55,377 bases of DNA. Source: an uncultured Collinsella sp. Lineage in GTDB: Bacteria > Actinomycetota > Coriobacteriia > Coriobacteriales > Coriobacteriaceae. A model generated the notes under the pieces. It was given only the letters and a program-made list of their open reading frames with translations, made no database searches and was not told where the DNA came from. The stretch is taken from contig CABSLA010000010.1 of assembly GCA_902478545.1 (NCBI GenBank), positions 1 through 55,377 on the forward strand, read 5' to 3'. A program made the translations under genes and the position numbers. Shown piece by piece: positions 42,976-51,528 of this stretch (position 1 is the first letter of the stretch; every line of letters begins with the position of its first letter).

Positions 42976-43832
42976 AGGTCTTTCTGGTTCCCAATTACTA
43001 CAAGCAAGAGGCGGTCGAGAGCGGCCTGATGCTCGAGCTCTGGCTGACGCGCCAGGGCTACGAGGTTGCATGGGCTGCCGACCAGCGCTCTAAGATCCAG
43101 AGCACGCCCGATGTTGACGATGCCGACTTGGTCATCACGCTCGGCGGCGACGGCACACTGCTGCGCGCCGCCCGCATTCTCAACTACCGCGAGATTCCCA
43201 TTTTGGGTCTTTCCTATGGCCATTTGGGTTTTTTGACCGCCGCGAGCCCCGAGGAACGCGATATTTTGCAGGTTGTGAACGATGCCCTGTCCGGTGAGCT
43301 CCACGTGAGCCGCCGCGCCACCATCGCCGCGGATATCGTCTCGGTGCGCGATGATGGCACGAAGGACGTCGTGCGCACGTTTGCCCTCAACGATATGGCG
43401 CTTACGCGCGGACCCCTGTCCGATATGGTCGAGTTTGACATCACCGTTTCTGGCCATCATATCGATCGCTTGCGCGGCGATGGTGTGGTCGTGTCGACGG
43501 CGACCGGCTCCACCGGCTATGCGCTTTCCGCCGGCGGCCCTATCGTGAGCCCCGATTATACGGGTATGGTTTGCGTGCCCATCGCGCCGCACACCATTCA
43601 GGCTCGCGCCTTCTTGACCTCGCCGAGTGATGTCGTCGAGATCTTTATGTCCGATGATCGCCCAAGCGTGCCGGCTATTGCCATCGACGGACAGTTTATT
43701 ACCTGCGACGGCACGGTTGAGAGCGTGGCTGTGCGTCGCGGTCCCGGCGATGTGCTGCTGCTGGATTACGGTCCCGAGAGCTTCTATAACTCGGTGAGTC
43801 GCGTGTTCTATGGAGTGCGTCATGATCGATGA
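42972..43832 (+). CDS. nadK: NAD kinase
   Basis: A 286-residue ATP-NAD kinase, which makes NADP. The signature VITLGGDGTLLRAARI carries the GGDG motif. The NE/D motif is FALNDMALTRG, and the conserved GDGVVVSTATGSTGYALSAGGPIV follows. The fold length matches actinobacterial NadK. The ATG overlaps the tlyA stop by 4 bases, and the recN start lies 11 bases within the end of this gene, so the three are translationally coupled. Confidence 0.95.
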   Translation: MKVFLVPNYYKQEAVESGLMLELWLTRQGYEVAWAADQRSKIQSTPDVDDADLVITLGGDGTLLRAARILNYREIPILGLSYGHLGFLTAASPEERDILQVVNDALSGELHVSRRATIAADIVSVRDDGTKDVVRTFALNDMALTRGPLSDMVEFDITVSGHHIDRLRGDGVVVSTATGSTGYALSAGGPIVSPDYTGMVCVPIAPHTIQARAFLTSPSDVVEIFMSDDRPSVPAIAIDGQFITCDGTVESVAVRRGPGDVLLLDYGPESFYNSVSRVFYGVRHDR

Positions 43833-45450
43833 GCTGCAGGTTTCTAATATCGCGCTCATTCGCGAGGCGACGTTGGTGCCGAGTGCCGGCTTGACCGTCC
43901 TGACCGGTGAGACCGGTGCTGGCAAGACCGCGCTGCTTTCGGCGCTCAAGCTTATTTTGGGCGAGCGCGCCGATTCGTCGACGGTTCGCGAGGGCGAGGC
44001 GCTTGCCAGCGTCGAGGCGCGCCTGTTCGACGGCCCGCACGACACGGATGGCTTCACCGTGCAGCGCAGCCTTTCTGCCGAGGGCCGCAGCCGCGTAAAA
44101 ATTGACGGTCGCATTGCCAGCGTGCGCGAGCTTTCGGAGCGCGTTGGCGTGATGATGGATCTATGCGGCCAGCATGAACATCAGCGCCTGCTCGACCCGG
44201 CGCACCATGTTGCCATGGTCGATGCTTGGGCTGGGCGCGCGGCGCTTGAGGCGCTCGAGAAGTATCGCACCTGCTTTAAGGCTTCGCGTGCCGCCGCCAA
44301 GGAGCTTCGCCGTGTGGAGGAAGCCTCGCGTGCGCAGGGGAGTCGCGTCGAGGAAGCGCGTTTTGCCCTTGAGCGTATCTCCGAGGTCGACCCCAAGCCA
44401 GGCGAGTACGAGGAACTCGAGGAGCTGCTGCCGCGCTCGGAGCACGCCGAGGTCTTGGTGGCGACGGCCAACGAGGCCCATGCATCGCTTGCTGCCGAAG
44501 GGGGAGCGCTCGATGCCGTGAATGGCGCCGTGGCCGAGCTTTCACGCATGGCGACCGTTGACCGTAAGCTGGGCGACATCGCCGACGCACTTTCGGATGC
44601 CTGCATCTCGCTTGAGGATTGCGCCAACGAGCTGCGTGCTTATCGCGATGGCGTTGCGTTTGACCCTCGCGAGCTCGCCCGCATGCGCGAGCGGTATTCC
44701 GACCTCAAAGGCCTGCTGCGTCAGTGGGGTCCCACCATGGACGACGTGTTTGCCATGCGCGATCACTCGCAAGAGCTGTTATCGCTGGTAGACGATGGTG
44801 ATGAGCAGATCAAGAAGGCGCGCGAAGCGCTTGGCGCGGCGGAGCGCGAACTGTTCGTCGCCGCCAAGGCGCTCAAGCGTGCGCGCAATACCGCTGCTCC
44901 GCGTTTTTGTCACGAGGTGGGTCGTCAGATGGCGCGCCTGGAGATGGACGGCGCCGAGCTCGTCTGGGAGTCGCGCGATCTTCCGCGTGCCGAATGGACG
45001 CCGGCAGGCCCTTCGAGCTACGAGCTGCTATATCGCAGTGGCGCCGGCTTGACACCTCGTCCATTGCGCCGCATTGCGTCGGGCGGCGAGCTGAGCCGCG
45101 TGATGCTGGCGAGCAAGGTTGTCCTTGGCAACGCGGATGGCGTGGATACGCTGGTGTTCGACGAGGTCGATGCCGGTGTCGGCGGCTCCACCGCCCGTGC
45201 GCTGGCCGGTGTACTAGCCGATCTTGCCGCCACGCATCAGGTGATTGTCGTAACCCACCTGGCGCAGGTCGCCGTCATGGCCGACAAGCATTACGTGGTC
45301 AGTAAAGAGCCCGGCGACGTTCCCCAAACGCATTTGGATGAGGTAGCTGGGGACGCCCGTACCGCAGAGATCGCCCGTATGCTGAGCGGCGACCAGTCAG
45401 AGGCAAGCCTGGCGCACGCCAGGCAGATGCTGGAAGAAGCGCGTGCTTAG
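43822..45450 (+). CDS. recN: DNA repair protein RecN
   Basis: A 542-residue SMC-like ATPase of double-strand break repair. Walker A is LTGETGAGKTALLSALKLI, slightly unusual in having T rather than S after GAGK. A coiled coil occupies the middle (about residues 150-350). The C-terminal head has RIASGGELSRVMLASKVV and Walker B LVFDEVDAGVGG, with the H-loop VTHLAQVA. The ATG at 43822 is chosen because GGAG lies 6 bases before it; it overlaps nadK by 11 bases. No LexA-like box is evident at its start, which is expected if it is only an internal operon gene. Confidence 0.94.
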   Translation: MIDELQVSNIALIREATLVPSAGLTVLTGETGAGKTALLSALKLILGERADSSTVREGEALASVEARLFDGPHDTDGFTVQRSLSAEGRSRVKIDGRIASVRELSERVGVMMDLCGQHEHQRLLDPAHHVAMVDAWAGRAALEALEKYRTCFKASRAAAKELRRVEEASRAQGSRVEEARFALERISEVDPKPGEYEELEELLPRSEHAEVLVATANEAHASLAAEGGALDAVNGAVAELSRMATVDRKLGDIADALSDACISLEDCANELRAYRDGVAFDPRELARMRERYSDLKGLLRQWGPTMDDVFAMRDHSQELLSLVDDGDEQIKKAREALGAAERELFVAAKALKRARNTAAPRFCHEVGRQMARLEMDGAELVWESRDLPRAEWTPAGPSSYELLYRSGAGLTPRPLRRIASGGELSRVMLASKVVLGNADGVDTLVFDEVDAGVGGSTARALAGVLADLAATHQVIVVTHLAQVAVMADKHYVVSKEPGDVPQTHLDEVAGDARTAEIARMLSGDQSEASLAHARQMLEEARA

Positions 45451-45484
45451 ACCGAGCCGCCACATGCATGTCCGACCCGGAAGC

Positions 45485-45640
45485 CACGAAACCGGCCCAT
45501 CTACTACGTTTAATAGGCTTTCGGCAACCATGCCAAGAATTGCAAAAAGAAAACCGCAGGTAGAACGCCTGCGGTTTTCTCTATTTTCGGTATGTGGTTG
45601 GGCCATACGGATAAAACGTAGTAGATGGGCCGGTTTCGTG
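45485..45640. repeat. 27-base perfect inverted repeat enclosing a terminator hairpin
   Basis: Arms 45485-45511 and 45614-45640 are exact inverse copies (starting CACGAAACCGGCCC). Inside, a 13-bp hairpin (AGAAAACCGCAGG 45548-45560, inverse 45568-45580) has A-rich and T-rich flanks and could terminate transcription both from recN and from the converging regulator gene. This covers most of the 220-base gap 45451-45670. Confidence 0.75.
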
Positions 45641-45670
45641 CCGAGCGGCGTTTGTCGGCTCCCCAAATGT

Positions 45671-46528
45671 CTACTCCACGACCTTATCCGGTTGGATGAG
45701 TTCCTCATAGTAGCTGATGTGCTCTCGGGCGTCATCGATTTCGGGCAGCAGGAAGTTGTAGATAACCTCGATGATCATCGTGGCGCTCATCTTGGAGAAC
45801 GCGAAGTCGCCCGTTGTCAGCAGCGCCTCGTGGTTCACAGTATTAAAGGTGTAGTCGGCCAGGCGCGCAAGCGGAGACTTGCTGTCGCTGCTGATGACGA
45901 CTACGGTAGCACCGCAGTCGTGAGCTGCTTTTGCCATGCGGTTCAGTCGACGCGACTTGCCAGAGTTCGAGATCAGCACGATGACATCACCAGGGCGCAA
46001 CGTGAGCGCGAAACCAATCGAGGTCTCGCTGATGGTGCTTGCCATGCAACGCAGACCCAGCTGCGAAAACTTAAATGTCGCGTCGAGCGCGACCGCGTTC
46101 GTATTGCCCACGGCGGCGAACTCAATAACGCCGGCATTCTTAAGTGCGTGCACAACTGCGGCCAACGTGTCGTGATCAATGCCGTCGATGGTCGCATTAA
46201 GCTCACTCACCTTGGCGGCGAGGATATTTTTTAGGCTCTGCTCCATGTTGTCGAGCGAGACCTCGTCGGTCAGGCCCTCGTTGCGCTGACTCTCCAAGTC
46301 GCGAGCCAACGAAAACTGAAAGCTGCGGAAGCTGCCAAAGCCCAACTTGCGGCAAAAGCGCGAAACCGTCGCCTCGGACGTGGCAGCGGCGCGCGAGAGC
46401 TGGGCGGCCGTCAGGCGCGGCGCCTCGGACTGGTGCTCCAATATATAGTCGACAATGCGCTGCTCGGAATCGCTGTACCCTTTGTGTGTGCTAATAAGGG
46501 AGAGCGCGCTCTTGCTGCTATCGGTCAT
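45671..46528 (-). CDS. RpiR/MurR-family transcriptional regulator
   Basis: A 285-residue regulator. Residues 1-77 form the RpiR helix-turn-helix domain (SEQRIVDYILEHQSEAP, then LSRAAATSEATVSRFCRKLGF). Residues 120-250 form a SIS sugar-phosphate isomerase-type domain that binds a phosphosugar (DVIVLISNSGKSRRLNRMAKAA). CAGGAG precedes the ATG. It is divergent from the fructose PTS gene, 273 bases away, which suggests that it controls that gene in response to a sugar phosphate. The gap contains inverted repeats with TTTCA half sites. Confidence 0.9.
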   Translation of the reverse strand: MTDSSKSALSLISTHKGYSDSEQRIVDYILEHQSEAPRLTAAQLSRAAATSEATVSRFCRKLGFGSFRSFQFSLARDLESQRNEGLTDEVSLDNMEQSLKNILAAKVSELNATIDGIDHDTLAAVVHALKNAGVIEFAAVGNTNAVALDATFKFSQLGLRCMASTISETSIGFALTLRPGDVIVLISNSGKSRRLNRMAKAAHDCGATVVVISSDSKSPLARLADYTFNTVNHEALLTTGDFAFSKMSATMIIEVIYNFLLPEIDDAREHISYYEELIQPDKVVE

Positions 46529-46659
46529 GGATGGCTCCTGGTTGGCATGGAAAATCGGACTTGTTTTTCAATGCCATAGTATACGGGCATTTTTAATTAC
46601 AAGATACACCTTGCCGTTTCAAGTGTTGATGGTAAACTTTCACTTACCGTTTACGGTTA

Positions 46660-46674
46660 TGAAAGAACCTTTCA
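46660..46674. promoter_or_regulatory. candidate RpiR-type operator TGAAAG-AAC-CTTTCA
   Basis: Perfect 6-3-6 palindrome in the regulator-PTS gap. Nearby are an inverted GTAAAC/GTTTAC pair (46632-46637, 46649-46654) and a 12-base direct repeat TTTCAAGTGTKG at 46617 and 46724. RpiR-type sites of the TGAAA-N-TTTCA kind are known in other bacteria as I recall. Confidence 0.45.
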
Positions 46675-46801
46675 CCGGAGAATTGCGCCTTGTCTCTTCT
46701 CACGCGGACGGTAGGTTGGTATCTTTCAAGTGTGGAAAAACGCGCATTGAAGCGCGTGTAGGGGAGCGCCTGCGGGCGCAAAACTTAAAAAGGAGGGACA
46801 C

Positions 46802-48805
46802 ATGGCTAAGTTTGACATCATCGCCGCGACCGGTTGCCCGACCGGCATTGCGCACACCTTCATGGCGAAGGAGGCGCTGGAGAAGGCAGCTGCCGAGCGA
46901 GGTCTGACCATTAAGGTCGAGACTCATGGCCAGGTCGGTGTCGAGAACGAGCTCACCAAGAGCGAGATCGCCGGTGCCAAGGCCGTCGTCGTCGCAGCCG
47001 ATAAGGATGTCCAGGCTGAGCGTTTCGCCGGTAAGCCCATGGTTTCCGTCGGTGTTTCCAAGGCCCTGTCCGTCGAGGCCGCCGGAAAGCTGATCGACCG
47101 CGCGCTCGCCGCCAAGGGCGACGACACGGTTGCCACTGCCGCCGATGTCGAGGACGAGGTCGAGGAGAAGGAGTCCATCGGTCACGTCATCTACAAGCAC
47201 CTCATGAACGGCGTCAGCCACATGCTGGTCTTCGTCGTTGCCGGTGGTGTTCTGACCGCCATTTCGTTCCTGTGGGGCATCACGTCCTTTGATTCGACGG
47301 CTGCTGACTACAACAGCTTTGCCGCGATGCTCAAGATTATCGGCGGTATCGCCATGAACCTCATGGTTCCGGTGCTCTCCGCCTACATCGCCGAGTCTAT
47401 CGGCAAGCGCCCGGCGCTCGTCCCCGGCTTTGTTGCCGGTATGATTGCCATCCAGGGTCTGCCCGTTAACGCCGATACCGGCATGATCGACGCTGGAGGC
47501 TCGGGTGTGGGCTTTGGCTTCCTGGGCGGCATCGTCGGCGGCTTCCTCGCCGGCTATGTCATTTTGCTGCTCGAGAAGGTTTTCTCTAAAATTCCCGCGA
47601 GCCTTAATGGCCTGAAGGCAATCTTCCTGTATCCGCTGTGCTCTACCGCCATCGTCGGCCTGGTCATGCTCGGTATTTCCGGCCCCATGGCTGCCATTAA
47701 CCAGGGCATGATGGATTTCCTGCAGAGCCTCGGTAACTCCGGTCCGGTGATCCTTGGCCTGGCCATCGGCTGCATGTGCGCCTTTGACATGGGTGGCCCG
47801 GTCAACAAGGCTGCTTACGTCACCGGTACCGCTATGCTCACCGAGGCTCTGGCCGCCGGTGTTGGCACCGATACCTACAACTTCGGCACCAACTTCATGG
47901 CTGCCGTCTCCGCCGCCTGCATCGTTCCGCCGCTGATCACCACCTTCGCCGTCGTTGTCGGCAAGAAGTATTTCAGCCAGGAGGATCACGACGCCGGTGT
48001 CGTCAACCTCATCCTTGGTTGCACCCACATCACCGAGGGCGCCATTCCGTTCATGACCAAGAACATCTGGCCCGTCATGCCCATCATGATGCTCGGTTCC
48101 TCTATAGCTTCGATCCTGACCATTATGTTCAACGTTCACGATCCGGCGCCTCACGGTGGCTTCCTGGTCCTGCCCGTTGTCGAGAACGGTCCGCTGTGGG
48201 TCCTCGCGATCCTCATCGGCGCTGTGGTCGGTGGCATCCTGTTCGTGGCCTTCAAGAAGTACGACTTCGAGAAGAACCAGAAGGCCGCTCCTGCAGCCAA
48301 GCCGGTTGAGGCTCCCAAGGCCGCTGCCGTCGAGGCCCCCAAGGCCGAGGCTGCCGACTTCGTGAAGGTCGAGAATGTCTTTGTCGCCGAGGACTTCGCT
48401 TCTCGTGACGAGGCTCTGAGCTTCGTTTCCAACCAGGCCGTCAAGGCCGGTATCGCCAGCGACGCCGACGCCGTGATGAACGCCTTCCTGGCCCGCGAGG
48501 CCGAGGGCACCACGGGCATGATGGAGGGCTTCGCCATCCCGCATGCCAAGTCCGATGCCATTACCGAGGCTGCCGTCATCGTCGTCAAGGACGAGTCCGG
48601 CGTGACCGGTTGGGACACCATGGACGGCGCTCCCGTCAACGTGGCTATCGCCCTGCTCATCCCCGGTGCCCAGGCCGGTACCACGCACCTCAAGATCCTG
48701 TCCAAGGTCGCCGAGGCGCTCATGGACGAGGACTTCCGTGCCACCGTCAAGGGTTCTACCGACGCCGCCGAGATCGCCAAGACGATCAACGCCCGCCTGG
48801 TCTAG
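46802..48805 (+). CDS. fruA: fructose-type PTS transporter subunit EIIBCA
   Basis: A 667-residue three-domain PTS permease. The EIIB domain comes first, with phosphocysteine Cys12 in ATGCPTGIAHT. The EIIC membrane channel (about residues 125-485) has the GGPVNKAAY and GCTHITEGAIPF segments typical of fructose permeases. An Ala/Pro-rich linker leads to an EIIA domain with phosphohistidine His581 in GFAIPHAKSD. It imports fructose (or a related hexose) as the 1-phosphate, which the downstream PfkB-type kinases could use. AAAAAGGAGGG precedes the ATG. It is divergent from the RpiR regulator. A perfect 16-bp terminator follows. Confidence 0.94.
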   Translation: MAKFDIIAATGCPTGIAHTFMAKEALEKAAAERGLTIKVETHGQVGVENELTKSEIAGAKAVVVAADKDVQAERFAGKPMVSVGVSKALSVEAAGKLIDRALAAKGDDTVATAADVEDEVEEKESIGHVIYKHLMNGVSHMLVFVVAGGVLTAISFLWGITSFDSTAADYNSFAAMLKIIGGIAMNLMVPVLSAYIAESIGKRPALVPGFVAGMIAIQGLPVNADTGMIDAGGSGVGFGFLGGIVGGFLAGYVILLLEKVFSKIPASLNGLKAIFLYPLCSTAIVGLVMLGISGPMAAINQGMMDFLQSLGNSGPVILGLAIGCMCAFDMGGPVNKAAYVTGTAMLTEALAAGVGTDTYNFGTNFMAAVSAACIVPPLITTFAVVVGKKYFSQEDHDAGVVNLILGCTHITEGAIPFMTKNIWPVMPIMMLGSSIASILTIMFNVHDPAPHGGFLVLPVVENGPLWVLAILIGAVVGGILFVAFKKYDFEKNQKAAPAAKPVEAPKAAAVEAPKAEAADFVKVENVFVAEDFASRDEALSFVSNQAVKAGIASDADAVMNAFLAREAEGTTGMMEGFAIPHAKSDAITEAAVIVVKDESGVTGWDTMDGAPVNVAIALLIPGAQAGTTHLKILSKVAEALMDEDFRATVKGSTDAAEIAKTINARLV

Positions 48806-48835
48806 CCCCACAGACAGCGGTTTCAATCGCCCCCT

Positions 48836-48881
48836 GTAGAAAAAGGCGGAGCCCCTCTCCAGGGCCTCCGCCTTTTTCTAC
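48836..48881 (+). terminator. intrinsic terminator after fruA
   Basis: GTAGAAAAAGGCGGAG (48836-48851) pairs perfectly with CTCCGCCTTTTTCTAC (48866-48881), 16 bp with a 14-base loop. It could act in both directions. Confidence 0.9.
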
Positions 48882-48889
48882 CCCACCCA

Positions 48890-48960
48890 TAAGTTGCGGT
48901 GAAATAGGGACTGTTTAAACGATTCAGCCCCAAATTCAATCCCTATTTCACCGCAACTTA
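48890..48960. repeat. 21-base perfect inverted repeat
   Basis: Arms 48890-48910 and 48940-48960 are exact inverse copies (left arm begins TAAGTTGCGGTGAAAT) around a 29-base loop. No coding potential. It lies in the 548-base gap between fruA and ptsH. Confidence 0.8.
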
Positions 48961-49064
48961 CAAAAGGGCATAGAGGGGGCTGCCTATCGAGTCTTTGTCG
49001 CGAACAGGTTATCAGCCAGAATTCCTTTCAGCCGACATTACTCTGGTCCGACTGGGTTTCCGCA

Positions 49065-49216
49065 GCTTGCTCGCCCACAGGGGCCCGTGCGCGGCCTGTG
49101 AGATTTATCGCGAGTTCCGCACGAGCCGAAGAGCACTTAATGTGCTCTTCGTGCGAGCAGGACTGTAGAGCAGGAAATCTCACAGGCCGCGCACGGGCCC
49201 CTGTGGGCGAGCAAGC
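49065..49216. repeat. 42-base perfect inverted repeat with an inner hairpin
   Basis: Arms 49065-49106 and 49175-49216 match as inverse copies without a mismatch. The 68-base centre holds a second hairpin: CGAAGAGCAC (49127-49136) and GTGCTCTTCG (49142-49151) around TTAAT. The whole 152-base unit could form a cruciform or a very stable RNA stem upstream of ptsH. No recognisable gene lies within it. Confidence 0.85.
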
Positions 49217-49280
49217 GGACGACAAACACATCTGTCCAATAATTCGTCTGAAACATAATGAAAAACCGTTTGATGTGAGT

Positions 49281-49289
49281 TAATATAAA
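49281..49289 (+). promoter_or_regulatory. AT-rich -10 region before ptsH
   Basis: TAATATAAA with overlapping -10 candidates (TAATAT, TATAAA) about 65 bases before ptsH. No clear -35; the preceding bases are AT-rich. Confidence 0.4.
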
Positions 49290-49353
49290 CAACGTCGTGA
49301 ATCTGACTCCTGCCACATGCATGACAGGGGTTAAACACAAAAAGGAGTCAATT

Positions 49354-49617
49354 ATGGTTTCTGAGAAGGCTACCCTCGTTAATCCTCAGGGTCTGCACAT
49401 GCGTCCGGCTGGTCTGTTCGCCTCCACTATGGGCAAGTACGCCTGTGACGTGACGGTCGTCACCCCCGAGAAGGAGGTCAACGGCAAGTCCCCGATGGCC
49501 CTCATGGCTGCTGGTATCCCCTGCGGTACTGAGGTCGAGGTCAAGTGCGACGGCGCCGACGAGGCCGAGGCTCTGGCTGCTGCCATCGAGCTCATCAAGA
49601 GCGGTCTTGGCGAGTAG
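49354..49617 (+). CDS. ptsH: phosphocarrier protein HPr
   Basis: An 87-residue HPr of the phosphotransferase system. The active His15 is in PQGLHMRPAG, and Ser46 is in VNGKSPMALMA, the site that HPr kinase phosphorylates in Gram-positive bacteria (no hprK is seen here). It passes phosphate from enzyme I (next gene) to EIIA domains such as that of the fruA product upstream. AAAGGAG lies 7 bases before the ATG. A hairpin lies between ptsH and ptsI, so levels of the two proteins may differ. The long palindromes upstream belong to its leader region or to the intergenic space. Confidence 0.96.
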   Translation: MVSEKATLVNPQGLHMRPAGLFASTMGKYACDVTVVTPEKEVNGKSPMALMAAGIPCGTEVEVKCDGADEAEALAAAIELIKSGLGE

Positions 49618-49662
49618 AACTCAAACGGGTCGCATGTTGAACAACTAAGTTCATATTTGGGG

Positions 49663-49698
49663 GCGCAGTGACCTGTTGTAAGGTAGCTGCGCTCTTTT
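49663..49698 (+). terminator. hairpin between ptsH and ptsI
   Basis: GCGCAG (49663-49668) pairs with CTGCGC (49687-49692), and inside ACCT pairs with AGGT around GTTGTA. TCTTTT follows. A partial terminator that lowers ptsI relative to ptsH is plausible. Confidence 0.6.
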
Positions 49699-49744
49699 GT
49701 CATGGATATGGCAAAACGCTTTATCACATGACACGGAGAGAGGA

Positions 49745-51454
49745 ATGGGAATGTATCAGGGAGTCAACGCTTCCGAGGGTATCGGTATCGGCACCGTCAT
49801 GGTCGCCGTCGATCCCGACTTGACGTTTGAGCCGCACGAGGTTGCTGATTCGGCAGCAGAGAAGGAGCGCTATCAGTCCGCTCTTTCGGTCTTCTGCGAG
49901 AAGACCCAGGCTCAGGCCGACCACATGAAGGAGACGGTGGGCGAGGCCGAGGCCGAGATCATGAGCGGACACATTGTCCTGGCTCAGGACCCGGGCATGA
50001 CCGACGCCATCAACGCCGCCATTGACGGCGGCACCTGCGCCGAGCAGGCGCTCATGGACACCTCGACCATGTTCGAGAACATGTTCCTGTCCATGGACGA
50101 CGAGATGTTCCGTCTGCGCGCGGCCGACATCGCCGACATCCGCACCGGTATTCTGGCCGAGCTGCTGGGCAAGGAGGTCGTCGACCTCTCCGTCCTGCCC
50201 GAGAACACCGTCGTTGTCGTGCACGACCTCACGCCGTCCATGACCGCCACGATCGATAAGGCCCACGTTGCCGGTATCGTCACCGAGACCGGTGGCCGCA
50301 CGTCGCACTCCGCGATCATCGCGCGCGCCCTTGAGATTCCGGCTGTCCTTTCGGTTTCCAACAGCTGCACCGCGCTGCGCAACGGTATGACCGTTGTCGT
50401 CGACGGCGGCAAGGGTATCGTTGAGGCCGATCCCGACGAGGAGACGCTCGCTGCCTACACCGCCAAGGCCGAGGCCTTCGCTGCCGAGAAGGCAGCCCTC
50501 GAGGCCTTCCGTGGCAAGCCGTCCGTGACTGCCGATGGCATCAAGAAGATCATCGCCTGCAACATCGGTAACCCCGATGACGTGCCCAACGCGCTCGATC
50601 ACGACGCCGAGGCCATCGGTCTGTTCCGCTCCGAGTTCCTGTTCATGGACTCTGCTGAGCTTCCTTCCGAGGAGGAGCAGTTCAACGCCTACCGTAAGGT
50701 CGCCAGCGCGCTCAAGGGTGCTCCGGTCATCATCCGCACGCTCGATGTGGGTGGCGACAAGGAGATTCCGTATCTGCATATGGTCAAGGAAGACAACCCC
50801 TTCATGGGCTTCCGCGCCGTGCGTTACTGCTTGGCCAATCCCGACCAGTACAAGGTCCAGCTCCGTGCTCTGCTGCGCGCTAGCGCCTTCGGTGACGTCA
50901 AGATCATGATCCCGCTCGTCACCTGCGTCGAGGAGGTCTTGGCTGTCAAGGAGCTCGTCGAGCAGTGCAAGGCCGAGCTGACCGAAGAGGGTCGCAAGTT
51001 CAACGAGAACATCGAGGTCGGCATCATGGTCGAGACGCCCGCCGCTTCGCTGCTCGCAGACCGTCTGGCCGAGGTCGCCGACTTCTTCTCCATCGGCACC
51101 AACGACCTGATCGGCTACACCATGTGCGCCGACCGTGGCAACGACACCATCTCCAACCTGTACCAGGTGTACTATCCCGCCGTGCTCCGCTCGCTCAAGA
51201 ACATCATCGAGAGCGGCGTGAAGGCCGGCATCATGGTCGGTATGTGCGGCGAGGCCGCTGCCGATCCGCTGCTCGAGCCGCTGCTGATCAGCTGGGGCCT
51301 GGAGGAGTTCTCGATGAGCGCTCCGTCGATCCTGCGCGCCCGCAAGACCATCAGCCAGTGGACCAAGGCCGAGTGCGACGAGCTCGCCGAGAAGGCGCTC
51401 GCCTGCAACACCGCCGCCGAGGTCAAGGCACTGCTCGAGTCCGCAGCTCGCTAA
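49745..51454 (+). CDS. ptsI: PTS enzyme I
   Basis: A 569-residue phosphoenolpyruvate-protein phosphotransferase that starts the PTS phosphate chain. The phosphohistidine His188 is in ETGGRTSHSAIIARAL. The PEP-binding barrel has IGLFRSEFLFMD, VETPAASLLADRL, IGTNDLIGYTMCADRGN and the CGEAAADP Cys near the C-terminus. The ATG at 49745 is 6 bases after GGAG; ATG at 49751 is also possible. It is followed by a PfkB-type kinase gene after 74 bases that contain a CCGCGTGG/CCACGCGG hairpin (51472-51501) without a T run. Confidence 0.96.
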   Translation: MGMYQGVNASEGIGIGTVMVAVDPDLTFEPHEVADSAAEKERYQSALSVFCEKTQAQADHMKETVGEAEAEIMSGHIVLAQDPGMTDAINAAIDGGTCAEQALMDTSTMFENMFLSMDDEMFRLRAADIADIRTGILAELLGKEVVDLSVLPENTVVVVHDLTPSMTATIDKAHVAGIVTETGGRTSHSAIIARALEIPAVLSVSNSCTALRNGMTVVVDGGKGIVEADPDEETLAAYTAKAEAFAAEKAALEAFRGKPSVTADGIKKIIACNIGNPDDVPNALDHDAEAIGLFRSEFLFMDSAELPSEEEQFNAYRKVASALKGAPVIIRTLDVGGDKEIPYLHMVKEDNPFMGFRAVRYCLANPDQYKVQLRALLRASAFGDVKIMIPLVTCVEEVLAVKELVEQCKAELTEEGRKFNENIEVGIMVETPAASLLADRLAEVADFFSIGTNDLIGYTMCADRGNDTISNLYQVYYPAVLRSLKNIIESGVKAGIMVGMCGEAAADPLLEPLLISWGLEEFSMSAPSILRARKTISQWTKAECDELAEKALACNTAAEVKALLESAAR

Positions 51455-51528
51455 TTTGGTATCAGAGGTAACCGCGTGGTTGGAATGGGCCGGCCACGCG
51501 GCCCTCACATATACAGGGGGTACTGTAA

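Noticed and set aside
45443..46234. Forward frame of 263 codons across the terminator and RpiR gene
   Set aside because: It crosses a strong hairpin and is antisense to an RpiR/SIS protein with clear domains.
46700..48826. 708-codon reverse frame across the fructose PTS gene
   Set aside because: Antisense shadow; the forward PTS domains and active residues are unmistakable.
49098..49283. Short frame in the large palindrome upstream of ptsH
   Set aside because: It is read through an inverted repeat, so its apparent sequence simply follows the arms; it has no ribosome site.
48806..49353. CRISPR array in the repeat-rich gap before ptsH
   Set aside because: The repeats are inverted pairs of different sequence, not direct repeats with regular spacers, and no cas gene is present.
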